Assembly (NCBI GenBank): GCA_002398875.1
Contig: DHCC01000026.1
Span: 15,380 to 79,379, forward strand
Direction of reading: 5' to 3'
Length of the DNA: 64,000 bases
Source: Bacteroidales bacterium UBA4912
GTDB taxonomy: Bacteria; Bacteroidota; Bacteroidia; Bacteroidales; Dysgonomonadaceae
A program made the translations under genes and the position numbers. A model generated the notes under the pieces. It did no database searches, had not been told where the DNA came from, and saw only the letters and a program-made list of their open reading frames with translations. How positions within the stretch are numbered: the first letter of the stretch is position 1; the number at the start of each line of letters is the position of its first letter. Positions 8,320 through 17,692 of this stretch are shown here, in pieces.

Positions 8320-9960
8320 TTATTCAACAGTGTGAACTTTGAATTTATCACCTGTTTGATCGATTATTTTTTGGTAATATTCGTTTGAATAGCCCGGACG
8401 TAAAGGATTGGCTGGTTGTCCATAAGGATTTCTCTTAAATTGTCCGTTTTCCTCTTGCTTAATGACACCATCAATATATTTAACCATAAGGTATTCGCCG
8501 AGTTTTTTCCATTCAGATACGCCTTCATTTACAAGATTATTAGTGTATTTAGTCAGGTATAAAACAGCTTTCTGATTAGATTGTTTATAAATTTCTGAAG
8601 CTTTTTCTTCTATTTGAGGCTGTGAGGTCAAGAATCTGCCTTCCAGAGAAGTTTGTACTTTTTTCATATCCCCACTCATATCGCTGTAGCGCGTGTAAAC
8701 CATATTTGACACCCAGTTATGTATCCAGAAAGCAGATGTCCATGATAATGTAAGTAAATCTCCATTTCCGATCTCCATTTCATGAGGAACTTCATTGTGA
8801 CCACAGTAGAATGGGTAGTAAACTGTTTGTGCAGCATCATCTAGTCCAAACCAAAGAATACCTCCAATCTCGTCAGGCAACCATGAACGCATTTGTGCTA
8901 CAAAAGAAAATGCAGTTTGTTGAGTTGCAATTGGTCGTTCGTTACAGTATTCTGCTGAATCAACTTCGTATGTAAGCGGAGACCAGCGGTATGGAGAGTT
9001 AAAAGGACCTGCTCCCACATCATAACGCCAATCAAGTTCAGTACCTTCATAATGATCACGCATATAGTTCTGAATATCTTGTGCACTTAATTTTCTGTCT
9101 GGTTTAATATATAAAGGCATAGGGTCTGTTGTCTTTCCCTGAGCATAAGTTACATATTTACCCATATCCTTGTTTACATTATTAAAAAACGACCAAACAC
9201 GTGCTTCACAAAATCTTAATGCACCAAAATCGAGAGGTGCATACGCTTTTGCAAAACTAAAATCAGCATCTTTTCCTTTGAAGTATCCCATATCTCTGGC
9301 AAAAGAAATTACGTCTGGTGAATAAAGACAATTTTCCGGATCATCTAGTGGGAATTGTTGAATACGTGCTTGATTGGCATGAGCCGATACGCAGTCGTCC
9401 GGAATTTTTACTGCAACCCATACGGCCCCTTTATTTCCCGTTCCTTTTCCAATCATTTCCATCACCCAAACCTCGTTGGGATCAGCAATAGAAAAGGATT
9501 CTCCAGAGCTGTAATATCCATGTTTATTAACTAGGTCAGTCATAACTTTAATAGCTTCTCTGGCGTTAGTGGCACGCTGAAGAGTTATATATATAAGACT
9601 GCCATAATCCATAATTCCGGTTGAGTCACTTAATTCACTTCTGCCTCCAAAAGTTGTTTCACCAATAGCTAGCTGATGTTCGTTCATGTTACCAATTACA
9701 TTGTATGTCTGCAGTACTTGTGGTATTTCACCAAGATATTTTCCACTGTCCCATTCATATACTTTGAGCATTTCACCCGGCTGATAATTTTTGGCAGGCC
9801 AGTGATATAACTCTCCAAATAACCCATAAGAGTCTGCTGCATAGGATATTATAGTAGATCCGTCAGTTGATGCTTTTTTTCCAACCAATAAATTAGTACA
9901 AGGAAATGTTAAGGTAGTAGTAAATGAAACCAGAAAAACAATTAAATAAACTTTTCTCAT
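8320..9960 (-). CDS. C69 family secreted dipeptidase
   Basis: An N-terminal-nucleophile cysteine dipeptidase. I chose the ATG at 9960 because it gives a good signal peptide (MRKVYLIVFLVSFTTTLTFP) directly before Cys21, which becomes the N-terminal nucleophile on maturation; the frame is open upstream to 10038 with no sense as a signal. The sequence CTNLLVGKKASTDGST after the cleavage site is the C69/PepD hallmark, followed by GETTFGGR and the ADPNEVWVMEM block typical of the family. About 546 residues, normal length. Probably periplasmic, cleaving dipeptides. It lies 40 bp upstream of the phosphosugar mutase gene on the same strand, so the three genes may form one transcript. Confidence 0.9.
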   Translation of the reverse strand: MRKVYLIVFLVSFTTTLTFPCTNLLVGKKASTDGSTIISYAADSYGLFGELYHWPAKNYQPGEMLKVYEWDSGKYLGEIPQVLQTYNVIGNMNEHQLAIGETTFGGRSELSDSTGIMDYGSLIYITLQRATNAREAIKVMTDLVNKHGYYSSGESFSIADPNEVWVMEMIGKGTGNKGAVWVAVKIPDDCVSAHANQARIQQFPLDDPENCLYSPDVISFARDMGYFKGKDADFSFAKAYAPLDFGALRFCEARVWSFFNNVNKDMGKYVTYAQGKTTDPMPLYIKPDRKLSAQDIQNYMRDHYEGTELDWRYDVGAGPFNSPYRWSPLTYEVDSAEYCNERPIATQQTAFSFVAQMRSWLPDEIGGILWFGLDDAAQTVYYPFYCGHNEVPHEMEIGNGDLLTLSWTSAFWIHNWVSNMVYTRYSDMSGDMKKVQTSLEGRFLTSQPQIEEKASEIYKQSNQKAVLYLTKYTNNLVNEGVSEWKKLGEYLMVKYIDGVIKQEENGQFKRNPYGQPANPLRPGYSNEYYQKIIDQTGDKFKVHTVE

Positions 9961-10110
9961 GCTTAATTTGAATATATAATAAAACATTTGCAGGTTAAAG
10001 TTCTCAACCAGCCTGTAAAGATACTTTTTATTGTCCAAACAGCCTAAACTGTTTCATTGAATTTTTAGATAATTATCACAAATTGATTAGCAAAAACAGA
10101 AAATAAAATC

Positions 10111-10118
10111 TATTTTTG
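10111..10118 (+). promoter_or_regulatory. candidate -7 element for the FtsB/DivIC-like gene
   Basis: TATTTTTG matches TAnnTTTG and ends 35 bp before the ATG at 10154. The -33 element is not clear. Confidence 0.4.
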
Positions 10119-10153
10119 TTTTATATATTAAATCTTCAGCGAACAAGCTCGGA

Positions 10154-10465
10154 ATGAAAGATAATATTAAGAAATTAGGGACAAAAAGAGTAGCTGGGTT
10201 AACCGTTACCCAGATTGTTATTCTTATTGTGCTTATTGTGATGCTGTTTTTTTTTAGCGATAATAGTATCCCAAAAAGAGTAAAACATGAGTCGCAGATA
10301 AAAGAACTGGAGGCACAGATCGAATTTTATCAAAAACAATCGGAAGCAGACAAAGAAAAATTAGACGAACTAAAGTCAAATAAAGGAGACCTGGAAAAAT
10401 TTGCCCGCGAAAATTATTATATGAAAAAAGAAAATGAAGAAATATTCATAATAGAAGAAAACTAA
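10154..10465 (+). CDS. FtsB/DivIC family septum formation protein
   Basis: A small bitopic protein of 103 residues: a short cytoplasmic basic N-terminus, one membrane segment at about 18-36 (VTQIVILIVLIVMLFFF), a coiled coil at about 43-80, then the family tail LEKFARENYYMKKENEEI. FtsB/DivIC proteins form a complex with FtsL and FtsQ at the division site. No ftsL or ftsQ is adjacent. In this window the gene leads a + strand run that continues through a small membrane protein into a two-component system. Assignment rests on architecture and the characteristic tail. Confidence 0.85.
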   Translation: MKDNIKKLGTKRVAGLTVTQIVILIVLIVMLFFFSDNSIPKRVKHESQIKELEAQIEFYQKQSEADKEKLDELKSNKGDLEKFARENYYMKKENEEIFIIEEN

Positions 10466-10530
10466 AAAGGGTACTTTTTTTACAATTAATCGTCGGAGAA
10501 TTAAAGAATATTAGCAGCTTTAGTGAATTT

Positions 10531-10866
10531 ATGAAAAATATTTTATATAAGATTTCAGGTATTTTAATACTACTATCAGCCTCGTTATACATGTTTTATC
10601 CGGCTGTAGCACCATGGATTATGGCTTTTTCGGTTGTACTGTTTTCTGTGATTACTGTAACTAGTCCTTATACTGGTAAGAGTATTAGAGGAAAAAGACT
10701 TTTTAATCTGCAGATTTTATCATGTGTGTTAATGATTGCTGCTACATATCTGATGTTTAAAAACAGGACTGAATGGGTATTATTAATGATTTCGGGAGCA
10801 GTTTTTTTGTTATATTCTTCATTTGTTTTACCGATAGAACTCGATAAAGAAAAGGAAGGTGATTAA
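10531..10866 (+). CDS. small integral membrane protein of unknown function
   Basis: A 111-residue protein with four hydrophobic segments (about 7-25, 27-44, 58-77 and 82-101) and short polar loops, ending in acidic and basic residues (DKEKEGD). It lies 65 bp after the FtsB-like gene and 17 bp before the response regulator, so it is probably cotranscribed with both. I do not recognise a named family and infer no function beyond membrane location. Confidence 0.75.
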   Translation: MKNILYKISGILILLSASLYMFYPAVAPWIMAFSVVLFSVITVTSPYTGKSIRGKRLFNLQILSCVLMIAATYLMFKNRTEWVLLMISGAVFLLYSSFVLPIELDKEKEGD

Positions 10867-10883
10867 CATGAGTCTTTTTAGAA

Positions 10884-12173
10884 ATGAACAAAACAATACT
10901 TGTAGTAGATGATAATCAGACCGTTTGTCTGATGTTGAAGTCATGGCTGGTGAAGAAGGATTTCATTGTAGATACAGCCTTACACGCTAAAGATGCAAAA
11001 GAAATGGTTAGGGAGGCTCCCTATGATTTGATTCTATGTGATATAAAGATGCCGGATATAGATGGTTTTGCATTTTTAAAGTGGGTGAATACTTACGATC
11101 CGGACACGCTTGTAATACTTATGACCGGATATGCAGACATAGAGTCTGCTGTAGTGGCGATGAAATCAGGAGCTTCAGACTATATTTCAAAACCAATCGA
11201 CCCTGAAAAACTATTCAGTAAAATTGATGAAGCTTTCGAACTACAGGAAAACACAAGAAGAAACAGTCGTTTTGCAAATGATTTTGTTACTCCTCCGGGG
11301 AAAGAATACAAACTATTATTTAAACAGTTGAAGAGTATCGCAGAAAATAATACTCATCGGCTAATAATTGGAGACAGAGGAACCGGAAAAGACGCAGCCG
11401 TTAAATATATTTATGAAAAAGGAATTCACCGATCCAAGCCTCTTGTGCTATTGGATGTCAACGATATCATAGGCGGGCGTGGTGGCATTAGTGGAAATGG
11501 ATATGGTAAGTCTGTTTTACTGGAAAAATTTCAGAAAGCAAAAGGAGGACTTTTCTACATTAAGGAAATTGATCAGCTCAACAAATTCATGCAAGATGAT
11601 TTGCTTAAAATTATAACCAGACAGAATAAAGATGAAGATTTCACACAGGTTATACTTAGTTCAGAGGCAAGTCTTGAGGAATTACAAGGTATACTTATTC
11701 CTAAACTATTTAACCTGCTAAGAGATGATTGTGTGATCTTACCGTTACTGAAAGGTCTGGAGGAGCAGATTATATTCTTTTCAAACTATTTCCTGAGATT
11801 TGCTAATTTTACCTTAAACAAAGAAATTTCAAGTATTGATCCTGTTATGCTAAATCTGCTAATAGGATATGACTGGCCAGGTAACATACAGGAGATAAAA
11901 AACTGTATTATTAAAGCGGCTTTGCTTACTGAAGGAGATGTAATAACTGCTGATATTGCAGATGAACTTTTCGGGACAGTTAAAATCAAAAATGAGAATT
12001 TACATGTAGATAAGAGTAGTTTGCAGAGCCTTAGAAAAGAGAACTACGAGAAAGAGAAAATCTGCCAAGCTCTTGATTTGGCAAAAGGTAATAAAACTAT
12101 GGCTGCGTCAATTTTGAATATTGATAGAAAGACATTATACAATAAAATAAAGTTGTATAAGATAATAGTGTAA
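10884..12173 (+). CDS. NtrC-like response regulator with degenerate AAA+ domain
   Basis: The 429 residues hold a receiver domain (3-118; acidic pair Asp9/Asp10, phosphoacceptor Asp53, Thr81, Lys103), an AAA+ module (about 145-350) and a Fis-type helix-turn-helix (403-426, GNKTMAASILNIDRKTLYNK). The Walker A GDRGTGKD (163-170) is intact. The Walker B region reads LFYIKEI, with Lys227 where the family has Asp, and the GAFTGA loop that contacts sigma-54 is absent; that place reads GISGNGYGK. The late WPGN motif (331-334) is kept. By family knowledge it should not activate sigma-54 polymerase and may act as a DNA-binding phosphorelay output. It directly precedes the hybrid kinase gene, its likely partner. 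Confidence 0.87.
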   Translation: MNKTILVVDDNQTVCLMLKSWLVKKDFIVDTALHAKDAKEMVREAPYDLILCDIKMPDIDGFAFLKWVNTYDPDTLVILMTGYADIESAVVAMKSGASDYISKPIDPEKLFSKIDEAFELQENTRRNSRFANDFVTPPGKEYKLLFKQLKSIAENNTHRLIIGDRGTGKDAAVKYIYEKGIHRSKPLVLLDVNDIIGGRGGISGNGYGKSVLLEKFQKAKGGLFYIKEIDQLNKFMQDDLLKIITRQNKDEDFTQVILSSEASLEELQGILIPKLFNLLRDDCVILPLLKGLEEQIIFFSNYFLRFANFTLNKEISSIDPVMLNLLIGYDWPGNIQEIKNCIIKAALLTEGDVITADIADELFGTVKIKNENLHVDKSSLQSLRKENYEKEKICQALDLAKGNKTMAASILNIDRKTLYNKIKLYKIIV

Positions 12174-12197
12174 TTGTTTCTAGTTCGGATAACAGGT

Positions 12198-14723
12198 ATG
12201 AAAAAAAGAGGAGCATCAAAAATTAAGATTGGTGTTATTTTGGGATATCTCCTTGTTGTTTTAGTTATGATAATTGGGATGATTGCACTTTATAACAATT
12301 TAGTGGATTTTTCCAACAAGAAAATCAGAAGAGAAGATATGTCCGAATTAATGATTGTTGGAAATATCTTATCGCTCCTCTATGAAGTAGAAAGTGAACA
12401 AAATATGTTAACAGCTGAAAGTGCAAGGCAGTATTATGTCACGTATGATTCTGTTATTCCGAAGGTTAATGAAAACCTGAAAAGATTAAGCGAAATATCT
12501 GAAGATGTCACAAGAAAATTGAAACTTGACAGCATAAGTATACTAATGAAAAATAAAAGCTCGAATTTGTATGACATTGCATTGCTGCTTGATTCAGTAA
12601 GTCAGTCTCCGGAAATCATAAGAGAGTCAGATATCAGATATGTTCCAAGAGAGCTTAACAGAGAAATAAGTGACTATCTTCAAAGAAAGAACTTAAATAA
12701 TCCAAACAAAAATCAGAGTGATACTAGCATAATTACAGGAGAACGTAAAGGTTTTTTTGATCGAGTGCGTGATGTCTTTATAGCAAATCCTGACTCAACT
12801 ATTGTAATTGAAAACAGGTCTGTTGTATCTGAAAATGAATTTAGGTTGATAGTGGATACAATTGTAAATAAAGTGCGTTATTCAGAAAGACTTGATTTGA
12901 GTAAACAAAGAGAACTTCAGACTGCATTACTTCATAGACAAGAGGAGATGAGTCAAACCAACAGGATGCTTACTGCTCGTATAGATGATATGTTGAAAAA
13001 TATTGAGCAGGAGGAAATAAGAAAATCATTCCAGTTAATCATTGATAGAGAGCACACACTTACCAGATCGCAAAATACCATGTTATTGGTGTCCCTTATT
13101 TCTATAATTATAGCTATATTTTTTGCTGTTCTCTTTTTGATTGATATTAATAAAAGTCAACGTTATCGCAGACAATTAGAATTGTCTAACAAACGCATTA
13201 TGGATTTACTGAATAATCGAGAAAAACTGATGCTGGCGATATCTCATGATATTAAAGCACCGACAGGTTCTATATTGGGTTTTATTGAACTAATGAACGA
13301 GGAGAATAATTGTAATAATAATGAATCGTATCTGCATAGTATGAAAATATCGGCTGATCATGTTATGCAGTTGGTGTCCAAACTTCTCGACTATCACAAA
13401 CTGGATAAAGGAAGTTGGCTTCTACAAAAAACTGTTTGTAATATTCATACTCTTATTGAAGAGTCAGCAAACAGTTTTAGCCCACTTGCAAAGAAAAAAG
13501 GACTAGAATATAGAGTATACAATGAGGTTTCTAAAAATATGTATTGCTATGAAGATCCCTATGTCATAAAACAGATTATGAATAATCTTATTTCCAATGC
13601 AATAAAATACACCTCAGAAGGAGGAATAGTAATCAACGTAGCTACAAAAATTAGAGATGCCGGAAATATTTTAATTTTCAGTGTAACTGATACAGGAGAG
13701 GGTATTGATATTGAAGATCAGGCAACTATTTTCGATGAGTTCATGCAAGTGAGTAATAATTCAGAAAGTGGTGAACATAAATATAGTAGTGGTCTGGGAC
13801 TTCTAATTACAAAGGGTTTTGTTAAGGAGTTAAATGGAGATATACATTTAATTTCAGCTAAAGGTGAGGGCTCTGAATTTGTTGTTGAAATTCCGTTGAC
13901 TGTGGTCACGGATGATTATTCTGAAATATCAGATGATATTACTCACGTTAAGGATTTGGAAGGTGTTAATATGCTTTATGTAGATGACGACCCTGTTCAG
14001 CTAAAGATGATGTCGGAGATTGCTTTAAAAAGGAAAATTGGCTGTGTTACAGAAGCAAACCCGGATAATGTTTTACCACTTTTACAGAGTAATAAGTTTG
14101 ATATATTGTTTATTGACATTCAATTAGGAGGGAAATCAGGTTTCGATTTAGTTGAAAGTATAAGTCAACTTGAAGACAAAAAAAATAAAAATGTTCCGAT
14201 TGTGGCACTTTCTGCGAGATCTGATATTTACAAATCCGAATTTCTATCTTCAGGTTTTACAGACTTCCTTTTTAAGCCATTTACTTCAGATCAGCTTTTT
14301 GAAATGATAGCTAAATATATGAATTGTAACGGAGGTAGTACTCAGACTTATGAAATTGAAAATAAAACAGATATTGTTAATGAAAACATTAAACCTAAAG
14401 GTGTTAGTGCTCTTTTCGAATATGTAAAAGAGGATACTGTTGCATCGGTCGAAATACTGAAATCGTTTATCAAAGAGACTAAAGAGAGCGAAATGATGTT
14501 GAAAGAAGCTTTTGCAAAAGATGATATCGCAGCAGCCGGGAAAATATCTCATAAAATGCTCCCTTTGTTTCGTATGATTGGAAATGAGAGAGTTGTAGGA
14601 ATCTTTGAACAACTTGAGATAAACATTAAACCTGACGAAGAAGATAAAGAATTCTTGATGAAGTATATTAAAAAAAGTATTGATGAAGGTTCAGAGCTGA
14701 AGCGTGTTTTAAATAATGAGTGA
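12198..14723 (+). CDS. hybrid sensor histidine kinase with receiver and HPt domains
   Basis: About 841 residues from the ATG at 12198; the frame is open to a TTG at 12174 directly after the previous stop, but MKKRGASKIKIG is a normal start before a membrane segment. Order: first membrane segment (about 10-32), a roughly 260-residue extracytoplasmic part without a recognised sensor fold, second membrane segment (about 293-315), HisKA with His350 in AISHDIKAP, HATPase (NNLISNAIKY; DTGEGI; SSGLGLLITKG), receiver with Asp640 in LFIDIQLGG, and a C-terminal HPt domain with His785 in ISHKMLPL. This is a complete His-Asp-His phosphorelay chain, and the adjacent upstream regulator supplies the final Asp. 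The signal sensed is unknown. Confidence 0.9.
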   Translation: MKKRGASKIKIGVILGYLLVVLVMIIGMIALYNNLVDFSNKKIRREDMSELMIVGNILSLLYEVESEQNMLTAESARQYYVTYDSVIPKVNENLKRLSEISEDVTRKLKLDSISILMKNKSSNLYDIALLLDSVSQSPEIIRESDIRYVPRELNREISDYLQRKNLNNPNKNQSDTSIITGERKGFFDRVRDVFIANPDSTIVIENRSVVSENEFRLIVDTIVNKVRYSERLDLSKQRELQTALLHRQEEMSQTNRMLTARIDDMLKNIEQEEIRKSFQLIIDREHTLTRSQNTMLLVSLISIIIAIFFAVLFLIDINKSQRYRRQLELSNKRIMDLLNNREKLMLAISHDIKAPTGSILGFIELMNEENNCNNNESYLHSMKISADHVMQLVSKLLDYHKLDKGSWLLQKTVCNIHTLIEESANSFSPLAKKKGLEYRVYNEVSKNMYCYEDPYVIKQIMNNLISNAIKYTSEGGIVINVATKIRDAGNILIFSVTDTGEGIDIEDQATIFDEFMQVSNNSESGEHKYSSGLGLLITKGFVKELNGDIHLISAKGEGSEFVVEIPLTVVTDDYSEISDDITHVKDLEGVNMLYVDDDPVQLKMMSEIALKRKIGCVTEANPDNVLPLLQSNKFDILFIDIQLGGKSGFDLVESISQLEDKKNKNVPIVALSARSDIYKSEFLSSGFTDFLFKPFTSDQLFEMIAKYMNCNGGSTQTYEIENKTDIVNENIKPKGVSALFEYVKEDTVASVEILKSFIKETKESEMMLKEAFAKDDIAAAGKISHKMLPLFRMIGNERVVGIFEQLEINIKPDEEDKEFLMKYIKKSIDEGSELKRVLNNE

Positions 14724-15663
14724 TATGGTTCAGGGAAATGTTATAGATAAATATAAAAGATATTTATTATTGGAAAGAGGTTTATCTAAAAACACGATTG
14801 AATCCTATATGCGTGATCTAAATAAATTGTTGGTATTTATAGAAGATAAACAGTTGTTGCTCAGGTTAATCAAGACTTCAGATCTTGAGGAGTTTCTTGC
14901 TGGTTTATATGATAGTAGCCTAACTCCTCGATCAATATCAAGAGTAATATCTACACTAAAATCATTTTTCCATTTTCTTCTACTGGACCAATACAGAGAA
15001 GATAATCCGACAGATTTGCTGGAGTCACCTAAAAGCAATATAAAACTTCCTGTTGTTTTAGCAATTGAAGAAATTGATCAGATCCTATCTGTAATAGATG
15101 TTTCAACTTTAGAGGGTACGCGTAATTATGCAATAATTGAAACTCTTTATAGTTGTGGCTTACGAGTTTCTGAGTTAACTAATCTTCGTTTTTCAGATTT
15201 GTATTTTGATGAAGGGTTTATTCGTGTATCCGGTAAAGGAAATAAACAGCGACTTGTTCCAATTTCTGAAATTGCAACACAAAAGATTAGTAACTGGTTG
15301 GATTACAGAAAACAAATTAATGTCAAAAAGGGTAATGAGGATATTGTTTTCATTAGTTCACGTCGTGGTAAGGCATTATCGCGTATTACAGTATTCCATT
15401 TTATAAAGCAGTACGCTGAAGAAGCTGGAATAAAAAAAGAAGTTAGTCCCCATGTTTTTCGCCATTCATTTGCTACACATCTTCTGGAGCGTGGCGCGAA
15501 TATTAGGGTTATACAGGAAATGCTAGGTCATGAAAAAATAACTACTACGGAGATTTATACACAAATAGACAGGACATTTTTACGACAGGAAATTATAGAG
15601 CATCACCCTAGAAACAACCAGAGTATCAAAAAAAATATTACTCATGATACAAATTATGATTAA
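14716..15663 (+). CDS. xerD: tyrosine recombinase XerD
   Basis: A 315-residue site-specific recombinase with the core-binding SAM-like domain (about 9-105) and the catalytic domain carrying all six residues: Arg150 (SCGLRVSEL), Lys174, His246 and Arg249 (HVFRH), His272 (LGHEKI) and Tyr281 (EIYTQ). XerD-type enzymes resolve chromosome dimers at dif with a second Xer protein. The gene overlaps the hybrid kinase gene by 8 bp. A polar tail of about 25 residues follows the catalytic Tyr. A phage or transposon integrase is unlikely in this housekeeping context, where dnaN follows, but I cannot see dif. Confidence 0.93.
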   Translation: MSDMVQGNVIDKYKRYLLLERGLSKNTIESYMRDLNKLLVFIEDKQLLLRLIKTSDLEEFLAGLYDSSLTPRSISRVISTLKSFFHFLLLDQYREDNPTDLLESPKSNIKLPVVLAIEEIDQILSVIDVSTLEGTRNYAIIETLYSCGLRVSELTNLRFSDLYFDEGFIRVSGKGNKQRLVPISEIATQKISNWLDYRKQINVKKGNEDIVFISSRRGKALSRITVFHFIKQYAEEAGIKKEVSPHVFRHSFATHLLERGANIRVIQEMLGHEKITTTEIYTQIDRTFLRQEIIEHHPRNNQSIKKNITHDTNYD

Positions 15664-15728
15664 GTGTAAAAACAAGATGTCCTTTAAAAAGAAATTACTA
15701 AAACAATCGAAGCTCCAAGATAATTTCA

Positions 15729-15736
15729 TATATTTG
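15729..15736 (+). promoter_or_regulatory. candidate -7 element for dnaN
   Basis: TATATTTG matches TAnnTTTG and ends 26 bp before the dnaN ATG, implying a leader of about 20 nt. The -33 element is weak. Confidence 0.4.
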
Positions 15737-15762
15737 CTAAAGAATTAAAAAAACATACCGTC

Positions 15763-16890
15763 ATGAAATTTATAGCATCAAGTGCCACGATGTTGAATCA
15801 TCTGCAGGCAATAAGTAGAGTTATCAACTCTAAAAGTACATTACCCATTCTGGATTGCTTTAAACTGGAGTTAAAGGGTAACAGACTTACTTTGACAGCT
15901 GCTGATAGTGAAACTAGATTGGAGACATGGATCGAGGTGAATAGTGCAGAAGGAGAGGGAAGTCTTGCAATCAATGCCAAGAATCTTCTTGACCCCTTAC
16001 GTGAACTTCCTGATCAGCCATTAACTTTCGATATCAACGATGAAACTCTCGAGGTTTTTATTTATTACCATAACGGGAAATATAATTTTGTAGGTCTAAA
16101 AGGAGATGAATATCCGGAACCCAAACCTTTGAAGGAAGACACTGCAATGAGTCTTACAATAGAAGCTGATATGTTGGCGTCAGGTATTAACCGGACTGTA
16201 TTTGCAACTGCTGATGATGAGTTGCGTCCTGTTATGAATGGTATTTATTTTGATATAACAGCTGACGATCTGACTTTTGTTGCATCTGACGGCCATAAAC
16301 TAGTTCGAGTTACCACAACTGAAGCTAAAGGAGAGGGAAGATCATCTTTTATTTTACCTAAGAAACCGGCTAACCTTTTGAAGTCTCTTTTACCAAAAGA
16401 AACAGGTATAGTGACAATAAATTTCGATGAGAACAATGCATATATCACAATGAGTGCATATAAAATGATCTGTCGTTTTGTTGAAGGAAGGTATCCCAAT
16501 TATAATTCTGTAATTCCTCAAAATAACACAAACACAGTTACACTGGACAGGTTGACACTGTTAAACGCATTGAAGAGGGTGTCTGTCTTCTCTAATCCAT
16601 CTATAGGCTTGGTTAAACTGCAATTATCTGAGGAGAAGATAGTAATTACTGCTCAGGATATTGATTTTCTTACTGCTGCAGAGGAAACGATTATTTGTTC
16701 TTACTCAGGAAATGTTATGAATATTGGTTTTAAGGCAGCTTTCCTGATTGAAATTTTAGATAATATACCTAGTGCTGACATCAGAATAGAATTGTCTGAT
16801 CCTTCAAGAGCAGGTCTTATATTACCTGTAGAACAAGAGGAGAATGAAGATATGCTCACCTTGTTGATGCCTATGATGTTGAATGATTAA
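15763..16890 (+). CDS. dnaN: DNA polymerase III beta sliding clamp
   Basis: The 375-residue protein is the ring-shaped processivity factor of the replicase. It begins MKFIASSATMLNHLQAISRV and shows the three repeated clamp domains; LPILDCFKLEL, FATADDELRPVMNGIYFD and the C-terminal LLMPMML block match the family, and the length is standard. It is followed 17 bp later by a DnaQ-like exonuclease gene. dnaA is not visible near it, as is common in Bacteroidota, where dnaN is often unlinked from the origin. Confidence 0.97.
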   Translation: MKFIASSATMLNHLQAISRVINSKSTLPILDCFKLELKGNRLTLTAADSETRLETWIEVNSAEGEGSLAINAKNLLDPLRELPDQPLTFDINDETLEVFIYYHNGKYNFVGLKGDEYPEPKPLKEDTAMSLTIEADMLASGINRTVFATADDELRPVMNGIYFDITADDLTFVASDGHKLVRVTTTEAKGEGRSSFILPKKPANLLKSLLPKETGIVTINFDENNAYITMSAYKMICRFVEGRYPNYNSVIPQNNTNTVTLDRLTLLNALKRVSVFSNPSIGLVKLQLSEEKIVITAQDIDFLTAAEETIICSYSGNVMNIGFKAAFLIEILDNIPSADIRIELSDPSRAGLILPVEQEENEDMLTLLMPMMLND

Positions 16891-16907
16891 ATAATCAAAT
16901 CGTTAAA

Positions 16908-17678
16908 ATGGATTTAAAACTGAAGAACCCGTTAGTTTTTTTTGATTTAGAAACTACCGGGATCAATATAACTCATGATCGTATCATTGAGATCTCACTG
17001 TTAAAAGTGACCCCTAACGGAAAAGAAGAGATAAAAACAAGACGTATTAATCCGGAGAGACCTATACCACCGGAGTCTACTGCAATTCACGGTATTACTG
17101 ATGATGATGTAAAAGATTGTCCTACATTCAAACAAATCGCTAAATCTCTTTCAGAAATGCTTGAGGGATGTGATATGGCAGGATTTAATTCAAGCCGTTT
17201 TGATGTTCCTATGCTTGCGGAGGAGTTCCTTCGAGCAGGAGTAGATTTCGATACTGACAAACGTAAATTTGTGGATGTTCAGATTATATTTCACAGAAAG
17301 GAGCAGCGTACTCTAGAGGCAGCCTATTCATTTTATTGCAACCGGCAGCTGGAGAATGCTCATTCAGCGGAAGCAGATGTAATGGCAACCTATGAGGTTC
17401 TGAAATCTCAACTTGATCGTTACCCTGATCTTCAAAATAATGTAGATTCTCTATCAAAAGAATATTCCAGTTTTAATAATAATGTTGATTTGGCAGGTCG
17501 CATTATTTTTAATGATGCAGGCGTTGAAGTGTTTAATTTTGGAAAACACAGAGGGCGTTCTGTCTCAGAAGTGTTAAAAAATGAACCTAGCTATTATACT
17601 TGGATGATGGATGGGGATTTTCCACTAAATACAAAACAGGTACTTACTAAAATTCGTTTGAGAGAGATAAACGGATAA
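16908..17678 (+). CDS. DEDDh 3'-5' exonuclease (DNA polymerase III epsilon-like)
   Basis: A 256-residue protein with the exonuclease motifs Exo I FFDLETTG (Asp and Glu metal ligands), Exo II around GFNSSRFDVPMLAEEF, and Exo III with HSAEADVMATYEV (His and Asp). It probably proofreads for or associates with the replicase. The C-terminal part (about 195-256) carries a short extra domain with FNFGKHRGRSVSEV and YYTWMMDGDFP, a pattern seen in Bacteroidota DnaQ-like exonucleases. It sits 17 bp after dnaN and 14 bp before truA, so the three form a tight operon. Whether it is the main epsilon subunit or an accessory exonuclease is not decided here. Confidence 0.9.
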   Translation: MDLKLKNPLVFFDLETTGINITHDRIIEISLLKVTPNGKEEIKTRRINPERPIPPESTAIHGITDDDVKDCPTFKQIAKSLSEMLEGCDMAGFNSSRFDVPMLAEEFLRAGVDFDTDKRKFVDVQIIFHRKEQRTLEAAYSFYCNRQLENAHSAEADVMATYEVLKSQLDRYPDLQNNVDSLSKEYSSFNNNVDLAGRIIFNDAGVEVFNFGKHRGRSVSEVLKNEPSYYTWMMDGDFPLNTKQVLTKIRLREING

Positions 17679-17692
17679 TACACCTCAATTAA

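Noticed and set aside
10884..12173. Calling the regulator a sigma-54 activator
   Set aside because: The GAFTGA loop is missing and the Walker B Asp is replaced by Lys.
14716..15663. Integrase of a mobile element
   Set aside because: All features and neighbours fit a housekeeping XerD; no attachment sites, tRNA gene or cargo are nearby.
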